From Corynebacterium hylobatis (GTDB lineage Bacteria; Actinomycetota; Actinomycetes; Mycobacteriales; Mycobacteriaceae): a stretch of DNA of 64,000 nt. Position 1 is the stretch's first letter. Each line of letters begins with the position of its first letter. Positions 18,234-26,950 of the stretch are shown here, in pieces. The notes beneath the pieces were generated by a model, which searched no databases, had not been told where the DNA came from, and saw only the letters and a list, made by a program, of their open reading frames with translations. The stretch spans positions 62,001-126,000 of the forward strand of contig NZ_RXHJ01000004.1 of assembly GCF_003955685.1 (NCBI RefSeq). The letters run 5' to 3'. A program made the position numbers and the translations under genes.

Positions 18234-18265
18234 ACCGGCTGCGGTGGTCGCCCCTGTGGGCGGGT

Positions 18266-19675
18266 GTGCTCATCACCGCTCTGCTGTGGCCGCTGATCAT
18301 GCCGGGCCAGCTGGCCCTGCGCGACATGCTGGTCCTCGACTCTCCCGCCCTGTCACCCGGCGCGCTGGGCACCGGTGACCTGCCGGCCCGCAACGCCCCG
18401 CAGGACGGGCTGCTGGCCCTGCTCGGCATCTTCCTGCCTGCCTCCTGGGTGGCGCGTGCTCTCCTCGTGGGTGGGGCGGTCGCCGGGGCGGTCGGCGCGG
18501 TGTGGCTGGCCCGCCTCCAGGGGGCCGGGCGGGTGGCCACACTCGCCGCGGTCACGCTGGTGCTGTGGAATCCTTTCGTGGTGGAACGTCTCCTGCAGGG
18601 GCACTGGTCGCTGGTCATCGCCGGCTGGTTGCTGCCGCTGATCGCCGCCGCCGGTCTCAGCGGTCGCGCCCCACTGGGCTGGCTGGCCATGTGGGCGGCC
18701 TCGTTGACACCCACCGGTGCTCTGTTCGCCCTGTTCACGGGCTTCGCGACGGCCCGGGGCCGCCGCCTGTCCACCCTGCTGCTCGGCCTGTTGTGCTGCC
18801 TGCCGTGGCTGCTCCCCGGACTGCTGGGTGGCGGGGGCACCGCCAGTGCCGCATCCGCCGCGGCCTTCGCCCCGCGTGCGGAAGCTCATGTGGGCACCCT
18901 CGGTGCCCTGCTGGGACTGGGCGGTATCTGGAATGCGGAGGCTGTGCCCGCCTCCCGGGAACTGGGTTTCGCACTGGCCGGGGTGGCCCTCTTCGCGGTG
19001 CTGCTGTTCTCTGCCCGGCGGGTGCCCACCCCCCTGCTGTGGCTGGCGGGCATCGGCCTGGGCGGGGCAGTGCTCGTCTGGCTGCTGCCCGGGTTCTCCG
19101 GCTGGCTGGTCGCCACCGTGCCCGGGGCAGGGCTGCTGCGGGATGCGAGCAAACTGTCCGTCCTGGCGCTGCCGGCGTATGTGGCCGCGGCGGCGTCGGC
19201 ACGCACGTGGGCGGCGGGACTGGTACTGGTTCTGGCGCTGCTCCAGGTCCCCGACGCACCTGCGGCACTCGCACCATTGCGCCCACAGCCGGTGGTGGTC
19301 GATCAGGCGCTGGTGGAACACGCCGCGGGCCGCGACGTCCTGCTTGTCGACGAACCCGTGCTGGTCCGCCGCGCCGACGGCACCGTGATGCTCAACCCCC
19401 TGACCAAGGCCCTGTCCACGGTGGAGTCCGGGGCGCTGAGCGTCGACGGCGTGCTCGTCGACGCCCCCGCCCCCCGATGGACCGCCGCCACCGCCGCGTG
19501 GGCGGACCGTGACCTGGACCGGCTCGCGGAACTCGGCGTCGGGGTGGTCGTCGCCGACGGCCGGGTCGTGGAGACCTCCGCTGGCCCGCAGCCGCGCTGG
19601 CCCGGCCTGGTGCTGCTGGCGGGCTGGCTGCTCATCCCTGCCGGGGTGGGGTTGCACCTGCTGCGACGGCGGTGA
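18266..19675 (+). CDS. Uncharacterised polytopic membrane protein of the TmaT-GT4 locus
   Basis: 469 residues with about ten hydrophobic segments throughout and an extracytoplasmic loop near 20-45 (LRDMLVLDSPALSPGALG). A soluble portion lies near 365-440 before the last helix. The fold resembles GT-C-type glycosyltransferases in outline only; no sugar-nucleotide motif can be pointed to. The positional counterpart in M. tuberculosis is Rv0226c. The annotated start is GTG 18266, but the open frame begins after 18211. A CTG at 18230 overlapping the previous stop (CTGA) would add NRLRWSPLWAGV, a basic lead-in typical of a first helix. Its 3' end overlaps the GT4 gene by 44 bases. Confidence 0.7.
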   Translation: MLITALLWPLIMPGQLALRDMLVLDSPALSPGALGTGDLPARNAPQDGLLALLGIFLPASWVARALLVGGAVAGAVGAVWLARLQGAGRVATLAAVTLVLWNPFVVERLLQGHWSLVIAGWLLPLIAAAGLSGRAPLGWLAMWAASLTPTGALFALFTGFATARGRRLSTLLLGLLCCLPWLLPGLLGGGGTASAASAAAFAPRAEAHVGTLGALLGLGGIWNAEAVPASRELGFALAGVALFAVLLFSARRVPTPLLWLAGIGLGGAVLVWLLPGFSGWLVATVPGAGLLRDASKLSVLALPAYVAAAASARTWAAGLVLVLALLQVPDAPAALAPLRPQPVVVDQALVEHAAGRDVLLVDEPVLVRRADGTVMLNPLTKALSTVESGALSVDGVLVDAPAPRWTAATAAWADRDLDRLAELGVGVVVADGRVVETSAGPQPRWPGLVLLAGWLLIPAGVGLHLLRRR

Positions 19676-20759
19676 GCAGCTCCTCAAAACGCGTGCCGGT
19701 CTGTTCCCAGGAGAAACCCTCCGCCCGCTGCCGGGCCGCCTGCCCGAGGCGGCGGGTGAGGGGGGCGTCGGCAAGCAGGCGGGCCGTGAGCTGCGTCAGC
19801 TGCGCGGGGCTGTCCGCCAGCAGGCCGGTCCCGCCGTCAATGATCGAGTCCCGCAGGCCACCGGCCGTGCGGTAGCCGATGGTGGGCACCCCATGTTGGG
19901 CGGCCTCCATCACCGCCAGCCCCCAGCCCTCCTTCCGGGAGGGCATGAGGTGCACCGTCGCACGGTCCAGCAGGGCGTGTTTATAGTCCTCCGTGACCTG
20001 GCCGTGGAAACGCACCCGCCCAGTGATCCCGCGCTGCTGCGCGTAGTCCCGCAGTTCCTCCTCCCACCAGCCGGAGCCGATGACATCGAGGACCACCTCC
20101 CCGGGCAGCTGAGCCACGGTGTCCATGGCATGCTCGATCTGCTTGTGCGGCACCAGCCGGGACAGGGTGACCAGGTGGGTGGCACCGTTGCCCTCCAGCC
20201 GCGGGATGTGCTCGGGCACCGGGTCCACCCCGTTGTGGATGATGGTGATGTCGCTCTCCCGCACGCCCAGCTCCAGCAGATCCGCACGCGAGGACTCCGA
20301 GACCGTCACGTACTGCGCACCCCGGTACACCCGTGGCGCGACCTGTGATTCCAGGAACCAGCCCAGCTTCGCCATCGCCCGGCCGGCCACCGGCCACTGC
20401 TCCTTGTGCCGGTGGTGGGTCAGCAGCACCGTCGGCACCCCGGCCACCGGGCGGGCGAAGAAGGGGATGCCGTTCTGGGTGTCCACCACCACGTCGAGAC
20501 CACCCAGCGTGCCGATCCCCAACCGACCCAACACGATCCCCAGCAACGCCTTCGGATACACCGTGTACTTGCCGCCACTGCGGGAGAACCGTACCCCGTT
20601 GCGGTGGGAACGTCGCGGCGCATCCGTGTGCCCTGCCGTCCGGTAGACCACCTCATGGCCATGGGCCGCGAGATACTCACCGACCCGTTCCAGGTAGCGT
20701 TCCGAGCCGCCACCCTGCGGATGGGTCGAATCGCGCCAGCACAGCAGGAGGATCTTCAT
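19632..20759 (-). CDS. Glycosyltransferase family 4 protein
   Basis: 375 residues with GT-B architecture. The N-terminal domain begins MKILLLCWRDSTHPQGGGSE, whose Gly-rich loop (PQGGGSERYLERVGEYL) contacts the acceptor/nucleotide. The C-terminal domain shows HLVTLSRLVPHKQIEHAM and the donor-binding EX7E-like stretch MPSRKEGWGLAVMEAAQHGVPTIGY split at residues ~275-300. It lacks membrane segments and should act on the cytoplasmic face. Donor and acceptor are unknown. The counterpart in M. tuberculosis is Rv0225, also beside the methyltransferase and TmaT genes. The ATG at 20759 has GGAGGA upstream; the longer open frame to 21353 is not coding. Confidence 0.85.
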   Translation of the reverse strand: MKILLLCWRDSTHPQGGGSERYLERVGEYLAAHGHEVVYRTAGHTDAPRRSHRNGVRFSRSGGKYTVYPKALLGIVLGRLGIGTLGGLDVVVDTQNGIPFFARPVAGVPTVLLTHHRHKEQWPVAGRAMAKLGWFLESQVAPRVYRGAQYVTVSESSRADLLELGVRESDITIIHNGVDPVPEHIPRLEGNGATHLVTLSRLVPHKQIEHAMDTVAQLPGEVVLDVIGSGWWEEELRDYAQQRGITGRVRFHGQVTEDYKHALLDRATVHLMPSRKEGWGLAVMEAAQHGVPTIGYRTAGGLRDSIIDGGTGLLADSPAQLTQLTARLLADAPLTRRLGQAARQRAEGFSWEQTGTRFEELLTAVAAGATPPRQG

Positions 20760-20786
20760 GGTCCGCCCGATTCTACCTGTGGGACG

Positions 20787-21554
20787 ATGGAGCCCGTGAT
20801 GCCCCGAACCCGACGCCTGGCCACGCTGCGCCGCTCCTGGTCCCTGCTGCGCGCCATCCGCCACGAACAGACCCGGCCAGAACTCTTCTACCGGCCCCTG
20901 GCCGAGGACACCGCATCGCTTCTCGACGCCCTCAGCACCGACCTCCTCGGTCGTGACCTGGCCGGGGCGTCCGTCCTCGACGTCGGCGGCGGCCCCGGTT
21001 ACTTCGCCGAGGCCTTCGCTGGGCTGGGTGCCTGGTACGTGCCCGTGGAGCCCGATGTCGGGGAGATGGCCGCCGCCGGCATCACCGTCCCCGGTTCCGT
21101 GCGCGGCGACGGCATGGCCCTGCCCTTCCGGGACGGCTCCTTCGACGTGGTCTACTCCTCCAACGTGGCCGAACACGTGCCACAGCCCTGGGCCATGGCC
21201 GAGGAGATGCTGCGCGTGACCCGCCCCGGCGGTCTGATGGTCCTCAGCTACACCGTCTGGCTCGGGCCCTTCGGCGGCCACGAGACCGGCATCTGGGAGC
21301 ACTACATCGGCGGCGACTTCGCCCGCCGCCGTTATGAGTCCCGGCACGGGCACCCGCCCAAGAACGTCTTCGGCGAGTCACTGTTCAACGTCTCCTGCGC
21401 CGAGGGTCTGCGCTGGGCCGCTGCGGTGCCGGGGGCGGAGCTGATGGCGGCCTTCCCCCGGTACCACCCGGCCTGGGCGTGGTGGCTGGTGCGTGTGCCT
21501 GTGCTGCGGGAGTTCCTGGTGTCCAACCTCGTCGTGGTGCTGCGGAAGGACTGA
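20787..21554 (+). CDS. SAM-dependent class I methyltransferase
   Basis: About 255 residues. The Rossmann-fold methyltransferase signature is ASVLDVGGGPGYFAEAFA (motif I, ~65-82), then VRGDGMALPFRDGSFDVVYSSNVAEH and VTRPGGLMVLSYT. The C-terminal part (WWLVRVPVLREFLVSNLVVVL) is hydrophobic and may associate with the membrane. Divergent from the GT4 gene, 27 bases apart; the pair corresponds to Rv0224c-Rv0225. Substrate unknown, possibly the glycan or lipid made by the GT4 enzyme. ATG 20787 is used; GTG 20796 and ATG 20799 are possible. Confidence 0.82.
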   Translation: MEPVMPRTRRLATLRRSWSLLRAIRHEQTRPELFYRPLAEDTASLLDALSTDLLGRDLAGASVLDVGGGPGYFAEAFAGLGAWYVPVEPDVGEMAAAGITVPGSVRGDGMALPFRDGSFDVVYSSNVAEHVPQPWAMAEEMLRVTRPGGLMVLSYTVWLGPFGGHETGIWEHYIGGDFARRRYESRHGHPPKNVFGESLFNVSCAEGLRWAAAVPGAELMAAFPRYHPAWAWWLVRVPVLREFLVSNLVVVLRKD

Positions 21555-21580
21555 ATCGAAGGTCCCCGCTGCCTGGTCCC

Positions 21581-21706
21581 ACCGGAAACCCTGCGATCAC
21601 AAAGCCTGCGATCAGTCCCGAAACAAGCCCAAACCCCGCGAGGAGTCCAGAAAGCAGGGCCCTCGCGGGTTCTTGATCGCAGGCTTTGTGATCGCAGGGT
21701 TCCGGT
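21581..21706. repeat. Large nested inverted repeat built from four TGATCGCAGG boxes
   Basis: The left arm 21581-21614 and right arm 21674-21706 are inverted copies that differ by a single extra A. Each arm carries two direct copies of the 10-mer CCTGCGATCA (or its complement), 15 bases apart. An inner inverted repeat (CCCCGCGAGG near 21634 with CCTCGCGGG near 21661) lies in the loop. The element sits between two convergent genes. It could be a bidirectional terminator, a REP-like element or a cluster of protein-binding sites. Confidence 0.9.
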
Positions 21707-21726
21707 GTCCGCCCCGCCGCCCCACA

Positions 21727-21769
21727 AAAAATCCCGCCCCCGGGGACCATGGTCAACCTGGGGGCGGGA
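21727..21769 (-). terminator. Rho-independent terminator of pck
   Basis: Read on the minus strand, a GC-rich stem (TCCCGCCCCC with GGGGGCGGGA, 21732-21741 and 21760-21769) is followed by a run of six T (21726-21731 as AAAAAA on the plus strand). The loop contains the palindrome GACCATGGTC. It lies about 30 bases after the pck stop. Confidence 0.85.
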
Positions 21770-21800
21770 AGTCTTGCGTCAGCTCAGCGAGCCGGACACC

Positions 21801-23630
21801 TTAAGCCTTGGCGGCCTCGATGCGCTCCTTGAGCTTGCCCAGCTGCTCGTGGACCTCGCTCGGGACACGCGGGCCGAGGAATGCCAGGTACTCCTCGTCA
21901 GAGGCGACGTCGCGGGCCCAGTCCTCGGCGGGTGCGGACAGCGCCTCCTGGATGTCCTCCAGCGGGGTGTCCAGACCGGTCAGGTCCAGGTCCTCCGGGC
22001 GGGCGGTGTTGCCCACGACGGTGGCCTCGGCGTCGACGCGGCCCTCAATGCGGTCGATGATCCACTTGAGGACGCGGGAGTTCTCGCCGAAGCCCGGCCA
22101 CAGGAAGCGGCCGTCCTCGCCGCGGCGGAACCAGTTGACCAGGAAGATGGACGGCATGCGGTCGCCGCCCTTGTTGCCCATGTCGATCCAGTGCTGCAGG
22201 TAGTCACCGGCGTTGTAGCCCATGAACGGCAGCATGGCCATCGGGTCGTGACGCAGGGAGCCGACCTTGGCCTCGGCGGAGGCTGCGGTCTGGCCGGAGG
22301 CCAGGGTCGCACCGACGAAGGTGCCGTGCTCCCAGTCGAAGGACTGGGTGACCAGCGGGACGGTGTCGGCGCGGCGACCACCGAAGAGGATGGCGTCGAT
22401 CTTGACGCCCTTCGGGTCGTTGAACTCCGGTGCGGCGACCGGGCACTGCTCGATGGCGACGCAGTAGCGGGAGTTCGGGTGCGCGGCGTTGGTGCCGGAC
22501 TCCGGGGTCCAGTCGTTGCCCAGCCAGTCGATGAGGTGGGCCGGCTTCTCGCCGTCCATGCCCTCCCACCAGATGTCACCGTCGTCGGTCAGGGCGACGT
22601 TGGTGAACAGGGTGTTGCCCGGCTCCATGGTGCGCATGGCGATCGGGTTGGAGGCGTAGTTGGTGCCCGGTGCGACACCGAAGAAGCCGTTCTCCGGGTT
22701 GACGGCGTAGAGGCCGTCCTCGCGCAGCTTGAGCCAGGCGATGTCGTCGCCGACGACCTCGGCGGTCCAGCCCTCGATGGTCGGGGTGATCATCGCGAGG
22801 TTGGTCTTGCCGCAGGCGGACGGGAAGGCGGCGGCGATGTGGTAGCTCTTGCCCTCCGGGGAGTTCAGCTTGAGGATGAGCATGTGCTCAGCCATCCAGC
22901 CCTCCTCCTTGGCCATGACGGAGGCGATACGCAGGGCGTAGCATTTCTTGGCCAGGATGGCGTTGCCGCCGTAGCCGGAGCCGTAGGACCAGATCTCCTT
23001 GGTGTCGGGGAACTGGGTGATGTACTTGGTGTCGTTGCACGGCCACGGCACGTCCTCCTGGCCGGGCTCGAGCGGAGCACCGACGGAGTGGAGGGCGCGG
23101 ACGAACTCACCGTCGGTGCCGATCTTGGCCAGGGCCTCGGAACCCATGCGGGTCATGATGCCCATGGACAGGACGACGTAGGCGGAGTCGGTCAGCTGGA
23201 CACCCAGCTTCGGGTCCGGGTCGGTGATCGGGCCCATGCAGAAGGGAACGACGTACATGGTGCGGCCGCGCATGGAGCCGCGGAAGACCTCGGTCATCTC
23301 GGCCTTCATCTCGGCGGGGTCGACCCAGTTGTTGGTCGGGCCGGCGTCCTCCTCGTTCTCGGAGCAGATGAAGGTGCGGGACTCGACACGGGCGACGTCG
23401 TCCGGGTTGGAACGTGCGAGGAAGCTGTTGGGGCGCTTCTCCTCGTTGAGCTTGATCAGGGTGCCGGCCTCGACGAGCTCCGAGGTGAGGCGGTCCCACT
23501 CCTCCTGAGAGCCATCGACGAAGACGACCGTCTCAGGCTCGAACAACTCAACTGCCTCCGCAATCCAGGTGAGGAGCTTCTCGTTGTCGGTCGGGGCGGG
23601 GCCCACCAGGCCCTTGATGGCAGTGGTCAT
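21801..23630 (-). CDS. pck: Phosphoenolpyruvate carboxykinase (GTP)
   Basis: Converts oxaloacetate plus GTP to phosphoenolpyruvate, the gluconeogenic entry step in the cytoplasm. 609 residues, the normal length of the GTP-dependent family. Visible motifs are [29 protein letters not shown], the P-loop region [14 protein letters not shown] with the reactive Cys273, and the metal/nucleotide segment [14 protein letters not shown]. The ATG at 23630 has GGAG 6 bases upstream. The gene is monocistronic, with its own terminator and a leader containing paired TTTACAGG boxes. M. tuberculosis pckA (Rv0211) also lies near trmB and mmpL3. Confidence 0.95.
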   Translation of the reverse strand: MTTAIKGLVGPAPTDNEKLLTWIAEAVELFEPETVVFVDGSQEEWDRLTSELVEAGTLIKLNEEKRPNSFLARSNPDDVARVESRTFICSENEEDAGPTNNWVDPAEMKAEMTEVFRGSMRGRTMYVVPFCMGPITDPDPKLGVQLTDSAYVVLSMGIMTRMGSEALAKIGTDGEFVRALHSVGAPLEPGQEDVPWPCNDTKYITQFPDTKEIWSYGSGYGGNAILAKKCYALRIASVMAKEEGWMAEHMLILKLNSPEGKSYHIAAAFPSACGKTNLAMITPTIEGWTAEVVGDDIAWLKLREDGLYAVNPENGFFGVAPGTNYASNPIAMRTMEPGNTLFTNVALTDDGDIWWEGMDGEKPAHLIDWLGNDWTPESGTNAAHPNSRYCVAIEQCPVAAPEFNDPKGVKIDAILFGGRRADTVPLVTQSFDWEHGTFVGATLASGQTAASAEAKVGSLRHDPMAMLPFMGYNAGDYLQHWIDMGNKGGDRMPSIFLVNWFRRGEDGRFLWPGFGENSRVLKWIIDRIEGRVDAEATVVGNTARPEDLDLTGLDTPLEDIQEALSAPAEDWARDVASDEEYLAFLGPRVPSEVHEQLGKLKERIEAAKA

Positions 23631-23640
23631 TTGTTCTCCA

Positions 23641-23674
23641 TTTACAGGTCACTCGGTAGAGATCTCTTTACAGG
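23641..23674 (-). promoter_or_regulatory. Paired TTTACAGG boxes and an AGAGATCTCT palindrome upstream of pck
   Basis: TTTACAGG occurs at 23641-23648 and 23667-23674 (26 bases apart, CCTGTAAA on the transcribed strand). The 10-bp palindrome AGAGATCTCT (23658-23667) lies between them. The boxes cover positions about 10-45 upstream of the pck start, a suitable place for an operator. The regulator is not identifiable by eye. Confidence 0.5.
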
Positions 23675-23746
23675 GTATCTATTTGTAGTGGTTTCGGAAG
23701 AGTGGCGCTGAGATTCAGAGAGTGGGATAGGTCATAACCTGCCGAT

Positions 23747-24151
23747 TTATCCCCGTTCAATCCGGTGCCACCCGGCATTACTCCGGGATTCACCGGACGG
23801 GACACTCCCCCTTTCGGGGGTGGACTCCGGGGCTAAACCCCACCCCGATACTTCCTCAATAGCAGATTTTCCGGGGATATCCGACGCCAGCCCCCAGGCT
23901 GCAGCATGGGGGTCAGCGGTATAGACCTCATAGCCTCCGTCGTGGTGGACGGAGGAGATGTGGTCGATGACCCCGTCACCGTCGAGGTCGGCGTAGACGG
24001 TCGTTCCGGTGTCATCACTGAGGGTGACGCAGTCCCCCTCCGCGCCGGCGAGTTCGAACCGTTCCCCACCCAGGCGCAGGCGCAGCGTGGCGCCCTCATC
24101 AGCTCCGGTGAGGTCATCGAGCCCGTGCAGGCTCAGCCAGATGTCAGTCAA
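23747..24151 (-). CDS. Small acidic protein with a repeat-like domain (DUF6802-like)
   Basis: 134 residues. The N-terminal ~85 residues read [20 protein letters not shown], then GERFELAGAEGDCVTLSDD and VYADLDGDGVIDHISSVHHD. The DLDGDGVIDH stretch resembles an EF-hand-like calcium loop as seen in DUF6802 proteins, which I recall only loosely. The tail is Ser/Gly-rich. The start is TTG at 24151 with an excellent AAGGAG site 5 bases upstream. It overlaps the stop of the preceding 388-residue gene (TTGA), so the two are translationally coupled. Function unknown; a longer frame to 24241 lacks such a site. Confidence 0.65.
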   Translation of the reverse strand: MTDIWLSLHGLDDLTGADEGATLRLRLGGERFELAGAEGDCVTLSDDTGTTVYADLDGDGVIDHISSVHHDGGYEVYTADPHAAAWGLASDIPGKSAIEEVSGWGLAPESTPERGSVPSGESRSNAGWHRIERG

Positions 24152-25314
24152 GTCAGCTCCTTGGCCAGTGTGCGCCGCAGCCAGACGGCCGGCGCGTGTT
24201 CGGGTGCGCGGCGGAGGCGGGCGGCCTCCTCCGCTGCCCACCGCGACTGTGCTTCACGACGCCCCCGCCACCATCGCAGTCCTCCCGCAGCCAGCGCCGC
24301 GAGCATCCCGGCGGTGGCTGCGGCGAGCGGGCCCGCCGCCCAGACCGCACGGCAGGCGGCCAACCCCACCACGAACGCCATGAGCAGGGCCTGGCCGAGC
24401 TGCTCCCGTAGCCGGGGCGGTGAGGAGGGTGGCAGCCCCTGCTCGTGGGCGAGCTGCGCCAGCTCCCCCACCGCGCGGCGGGTGACCAGGTCGGTGAGGT
24501 GGGTGTCGAGAAGCACGCGGCGCCGGCGTTCCAGCTGTTCGGCGGCGCGCAGCCACGTGCCGGGCCGCGCGTCGGGCAACGGGTCGGCGGGGAGGGTGAG
24601 GGCGTGGCGGACCGCCTCGACCGGTGGGCGGCCGGGAGGGACAAGCGTGCCGGGAATGCCTGCGGGCAGCGGCGCTGTCGAAACCAGGCGGCCGGCCCGG
24701 CGCGCGGCATCGGCCAGGGTCGGGTGGTCGGCGGTGGTCCAGCCGCCCGGAGGCGCGACGGCGAGCACCGCATCCACGTGGGCGTCATCGGCGATGTCAA
24801 TGCCGGGCAACTCCACCCGGGTGTCCGGGTCCGGGCTGATGACGGCCACCCGTGGGGTCCGGGTGATGGTCGGGGCAGGCCCGGCGAGCGCCAGCAGCTC
24901 GTCCGCAAGCCGGGGGTGGCGGGCAGCGAGTGCGCGGATTTCACCGTGGAGGAGACGCGAGCGGACCGCCGGAAGCAGCCCGGCGGGAAACGGCGGCTCC
25001 TCCGGCAGCTGCCTGACCACGATGACCTCCTGCAGGCCGAGGGCGATCCGGGAGCGGGCGGCTGCCGGCAACGGGTCCGGATGGACGAGCACCACGATGT
25101 CGACACCGGGGCTCGTCGCCGGCCACGACACCACCACCTCCCTGACCTGCCAGGATGCCGGCAGTGGCACGGGTGCGTGCAGGGTGCAGGCACCGACCCG
25201 GGGTGGCCCGGTCAGCTCCAGCAGCACCCGCCGCAGACCGATGCCCGCCGGGCAGCCGAAATCCCGCGCGTGTGCCCAGTCGGCCGCGCGGATGAAGATC
25301 TCCGGCGTGCGCAA
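24148..25314 (-). CDS. Uncharacterised protein with two C-terminal membrane segments
   Basis: About 388 residues. The N-terminal ~290 residues are soluble, beta/alpha in look, rich in Pro and Ala, with hydrophobic strands such as [12 protein letters not shown] and [12 protein letters not shown] hydrophobic pair ([17 protein letters not shown] and [17 protein letters not shown]) lies near 315-350 and a basic, Arg-rich tail follows. I do not recognise the family. The start is TTG at 25314 with a GGGGCGGGA stretch just upstream, which is not a strong case. It forms a coupled pair with the next gene and is divergent from trmB. Confidence 0.6.
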   Translation of the reverse strand: MRTPEIFIRAADWAHARDFGCPAGIGLRRVLLELTGPPRVGACTLHAPVPLPASWQVREVVVSWPATSPGVDIVVLVHPDPLPAAARSRIALGLQEVIVVRQLPEEPPFPAGLLPAVRSRLLHGEIRALAARHPRLADELLALAGPAPTITRTPRVAVISPDPDTRVELPGIDIADDAHVDAVLAVAPPGGWTTADHPTLADAARRAGRLVSTAPLPAGIPGTLVPPGRPPVEAVRHALTLPADPLPDARPGTWLRAAEQLERRRRVLLDTHLTDLVTRRAVGELAQLAHEQGLPPSSPPRLREQLGQALLMAFVVGLAACRAVWAAGPLAAATAGMLAALAAGGLRWWRGRREAQSRWAAEEAARLRRAPEHAPAVWLRRTLAKELT

Positions 25315-25440
25315 TGTCCCGCCCCCTCCCCCGGGTCGCTTCCGCGCCCATCCTCACCCACGCCCTCCCTGGCCGCAACCGGGACGCAACCGGGGCGGAG
25401 AAAATTGAAGTTTGACCACCGTAGGGGAAGAATAAGAGCG

Positions 25441-26223
25441 ATGTCTATCACTGATTTTCCCGATAATGAACGGCCCCTGGGCGATCTGCCCGCCGGCCGC
25501 CCCCCGCAGACCGATTTCGGCGACGACGGCCGCGACTACCCCCGCCTCGGTGCGGTGAGCTTCCGCCGCGGCACGCTGACCGAGAACCAGGAGAAGCTCT
25601 GGGAGGAGAACTGGCCGCGTCTGGGCCGTGTCCTCAGCGATGAGCGCATCGACGTCGACGAATGGTTCGGCCGCACCGGTGCTCCCACCATCCTGGAGAT
25701 CGGTTCCGGCACCGGCACCTCCACCGCGGCGATGGCCCCGCTGGAGGCGGGCACCAACGTCATCGCCGTCGAGTTGTACAAGCCCGGCCTGGCGAAGCTG
25801 CTGGGTTCCGTGGTCCGCGGCGGTATCGACAACATCCGTATGGTGCGTGGCGACGGCGTCGAGGTGCTGGCCCGCATGATCGCCCCAGGTTCCCTCGACG
25901 GCGTCCGGATCTTCTTCCCGGACCCGTGGCCGAAGGCGCGGCACCATAAGCGCCGCATCATCCAGACCGGTACGCTGCACCTGATCGCCACCCGGCTGAA
26001 GCCTGGCGGCGTGCTGCACGTGGCCACCGACCACGCCGATTATGCGGAGTGGATCACCGAGCTCGTCGACTCCGAGCCGCTGCTCGGGTACCAGGGCTGG
26101 CCGTGGGCGGAGTGCCCGCAGCTGGTGGACCGGCAGGTCATCACCAAATTCGAGGGCAAGGGTCTGGACAAGGACCACACCATCACTGAATTTCTCTGGC
26201 AGCGCACTGACGCGCCCGCCTGA
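25441..26223 (+). CDS. trmB: tRNA (guanine-N7-)-methyltransferase TrmB
   Basis: Forms m7G46 in the variable loop of tRNAs using SAM. 260 residues. An N-terminal extension is followed by motif [18 protein letters not shown], the acidic [10 protein letters not shown] and the diagnostic [18 protein letters not shown]. The C-terminus is typical: [13 protein letters not shown] and the final [13 protein letters not shown] 25441 begins [10 protein letters not shown]; the open frame extends upstream without coding features. Upstream are two copies of CGCAACCGGG (25372-25397) and an AGGGGAAG site. The order trmB-NYN-mmpL3 is the same as Rv0208c-Rv0207c-Rv0206c. Confidence 0.93.
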   Translation: MSITDFPDNERPLGDLPAGRPPQTDFGDDGRDYPRLGAVSFRRGTLTENQEKLWEENWPRLGRVLSDERIDVDEWFGRTGAPTILEIGSGTGTSTAAMAPLEAGTNVIAVELYKPGLAKLLGSVVRGGIDNIRMVRGDGVEVLARMIAPGSLDGVRIFFPDPWPKARHHKRRIIQTGTLHLIATRLKPGGVLHVATDHADYAEWITELVDSEPLLGYQGWPWAECPQLVDRQVITKFEGKGLDKDHTITEFLWQRTDAPA

Positions 26224-26255
26224 TTTTCCCTTATTTTGCGAAAAGAGCATCCACC

Positions 26256-26933
26256 GTGAGCGATCTTCACGAATCCACCCATCATTACGGCAGCCGGGAG
26301 AATTCCGGCCCGGACAACCTCCTGCTGGTCTGGGACGCCCCGAACCTGGACATGGGCCTCGGCGCCATCCTCGGCGGCCGTCCCACCGCGGCCTACCGCC
26401 CGCGTTTCGACGCCATCGGCCGCTGGCTGCTGGCGCGTGCCGGCAAACTCTCCCATGACACGGGCGGCCATGTCGAGGCGGAGGCCACCGTCTTCACCAA
26501 CGTCACCCCGGGTGGCGCGGACGTCGTCCGCCCCTGGGTGGAGGCGCTGCGCAACGTGGGTTTCGCCGTCTTCGCCAAGCCGAAGACGGACGAGGACTCC
26601 GATGTCGACCCGGACATGCTCGCCCACATCCGCCGCCGCCACGCGGAGGGGGTGCTCAAGGGTCTCGTCGTCGCCTCGGCGGACGGGCAGAACTTCAAGG
26701 AGACCATCGACGAGCTCATCGCCGAGGGGCTGCCGGTCACGGTCCTCGGTTTCCATGAGCACGCCTCCTGGGCGGTCGGCTCCGACACGATCGACTTCGT
26801 CGATCTGGAGGAGATCACCGGTGTCTTCCGGGAGCCGCTGCCGCGCATCAGCCTGGACCAGCTGCCCGACGAAGGCGCCTGGCTGCAGCCTTTCCGTCCG
26901 CTGTCGGCCCTGCTGGCCGGCCGCAATCACTGA
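26256..26933 (+). CDS. NYN (PIN-like) domain protein
   Basis: 225 residues. The NYN fold is indicated by LLLVWDAPNLDMGLG with the first acidic residue, VFAKPKTDEDSDVDPDML and GLVVASADGQNFKETIDELI with the second acidic cluster. These are the places where metal-binding aspartates sit in this nuclease-like family. Probable RNA-processing enzyme of unknown target. GTG start at 26256, 32 bases after trmB and 17 bases before the mmpL gene, so it belongs to the trmB-mmpL operon. Confidence 0.85.
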   Translation: MSDLHESTHHYGSRENSGPDNLLLVWDAPNLDMGLGAILGGRPTAAYRPRFDAIGRWLLARAGKLSHDTGGHVEAEATVFTNVTPGGADVVRPWVEALRNVGFAVFAKPKTDEDSDVDPDMLAHIRRRHAEGVLKGLVVASADGQNFKETIDELIAEGLPVTVLGFHEHASWAVGSDTIDFVDLEEITGVFREPLPRISLDQLPDEGAWLQPFRPLSALLAGRNH

Positions 26934-26950
26934 CTGAGAGGGGAAGCCCG

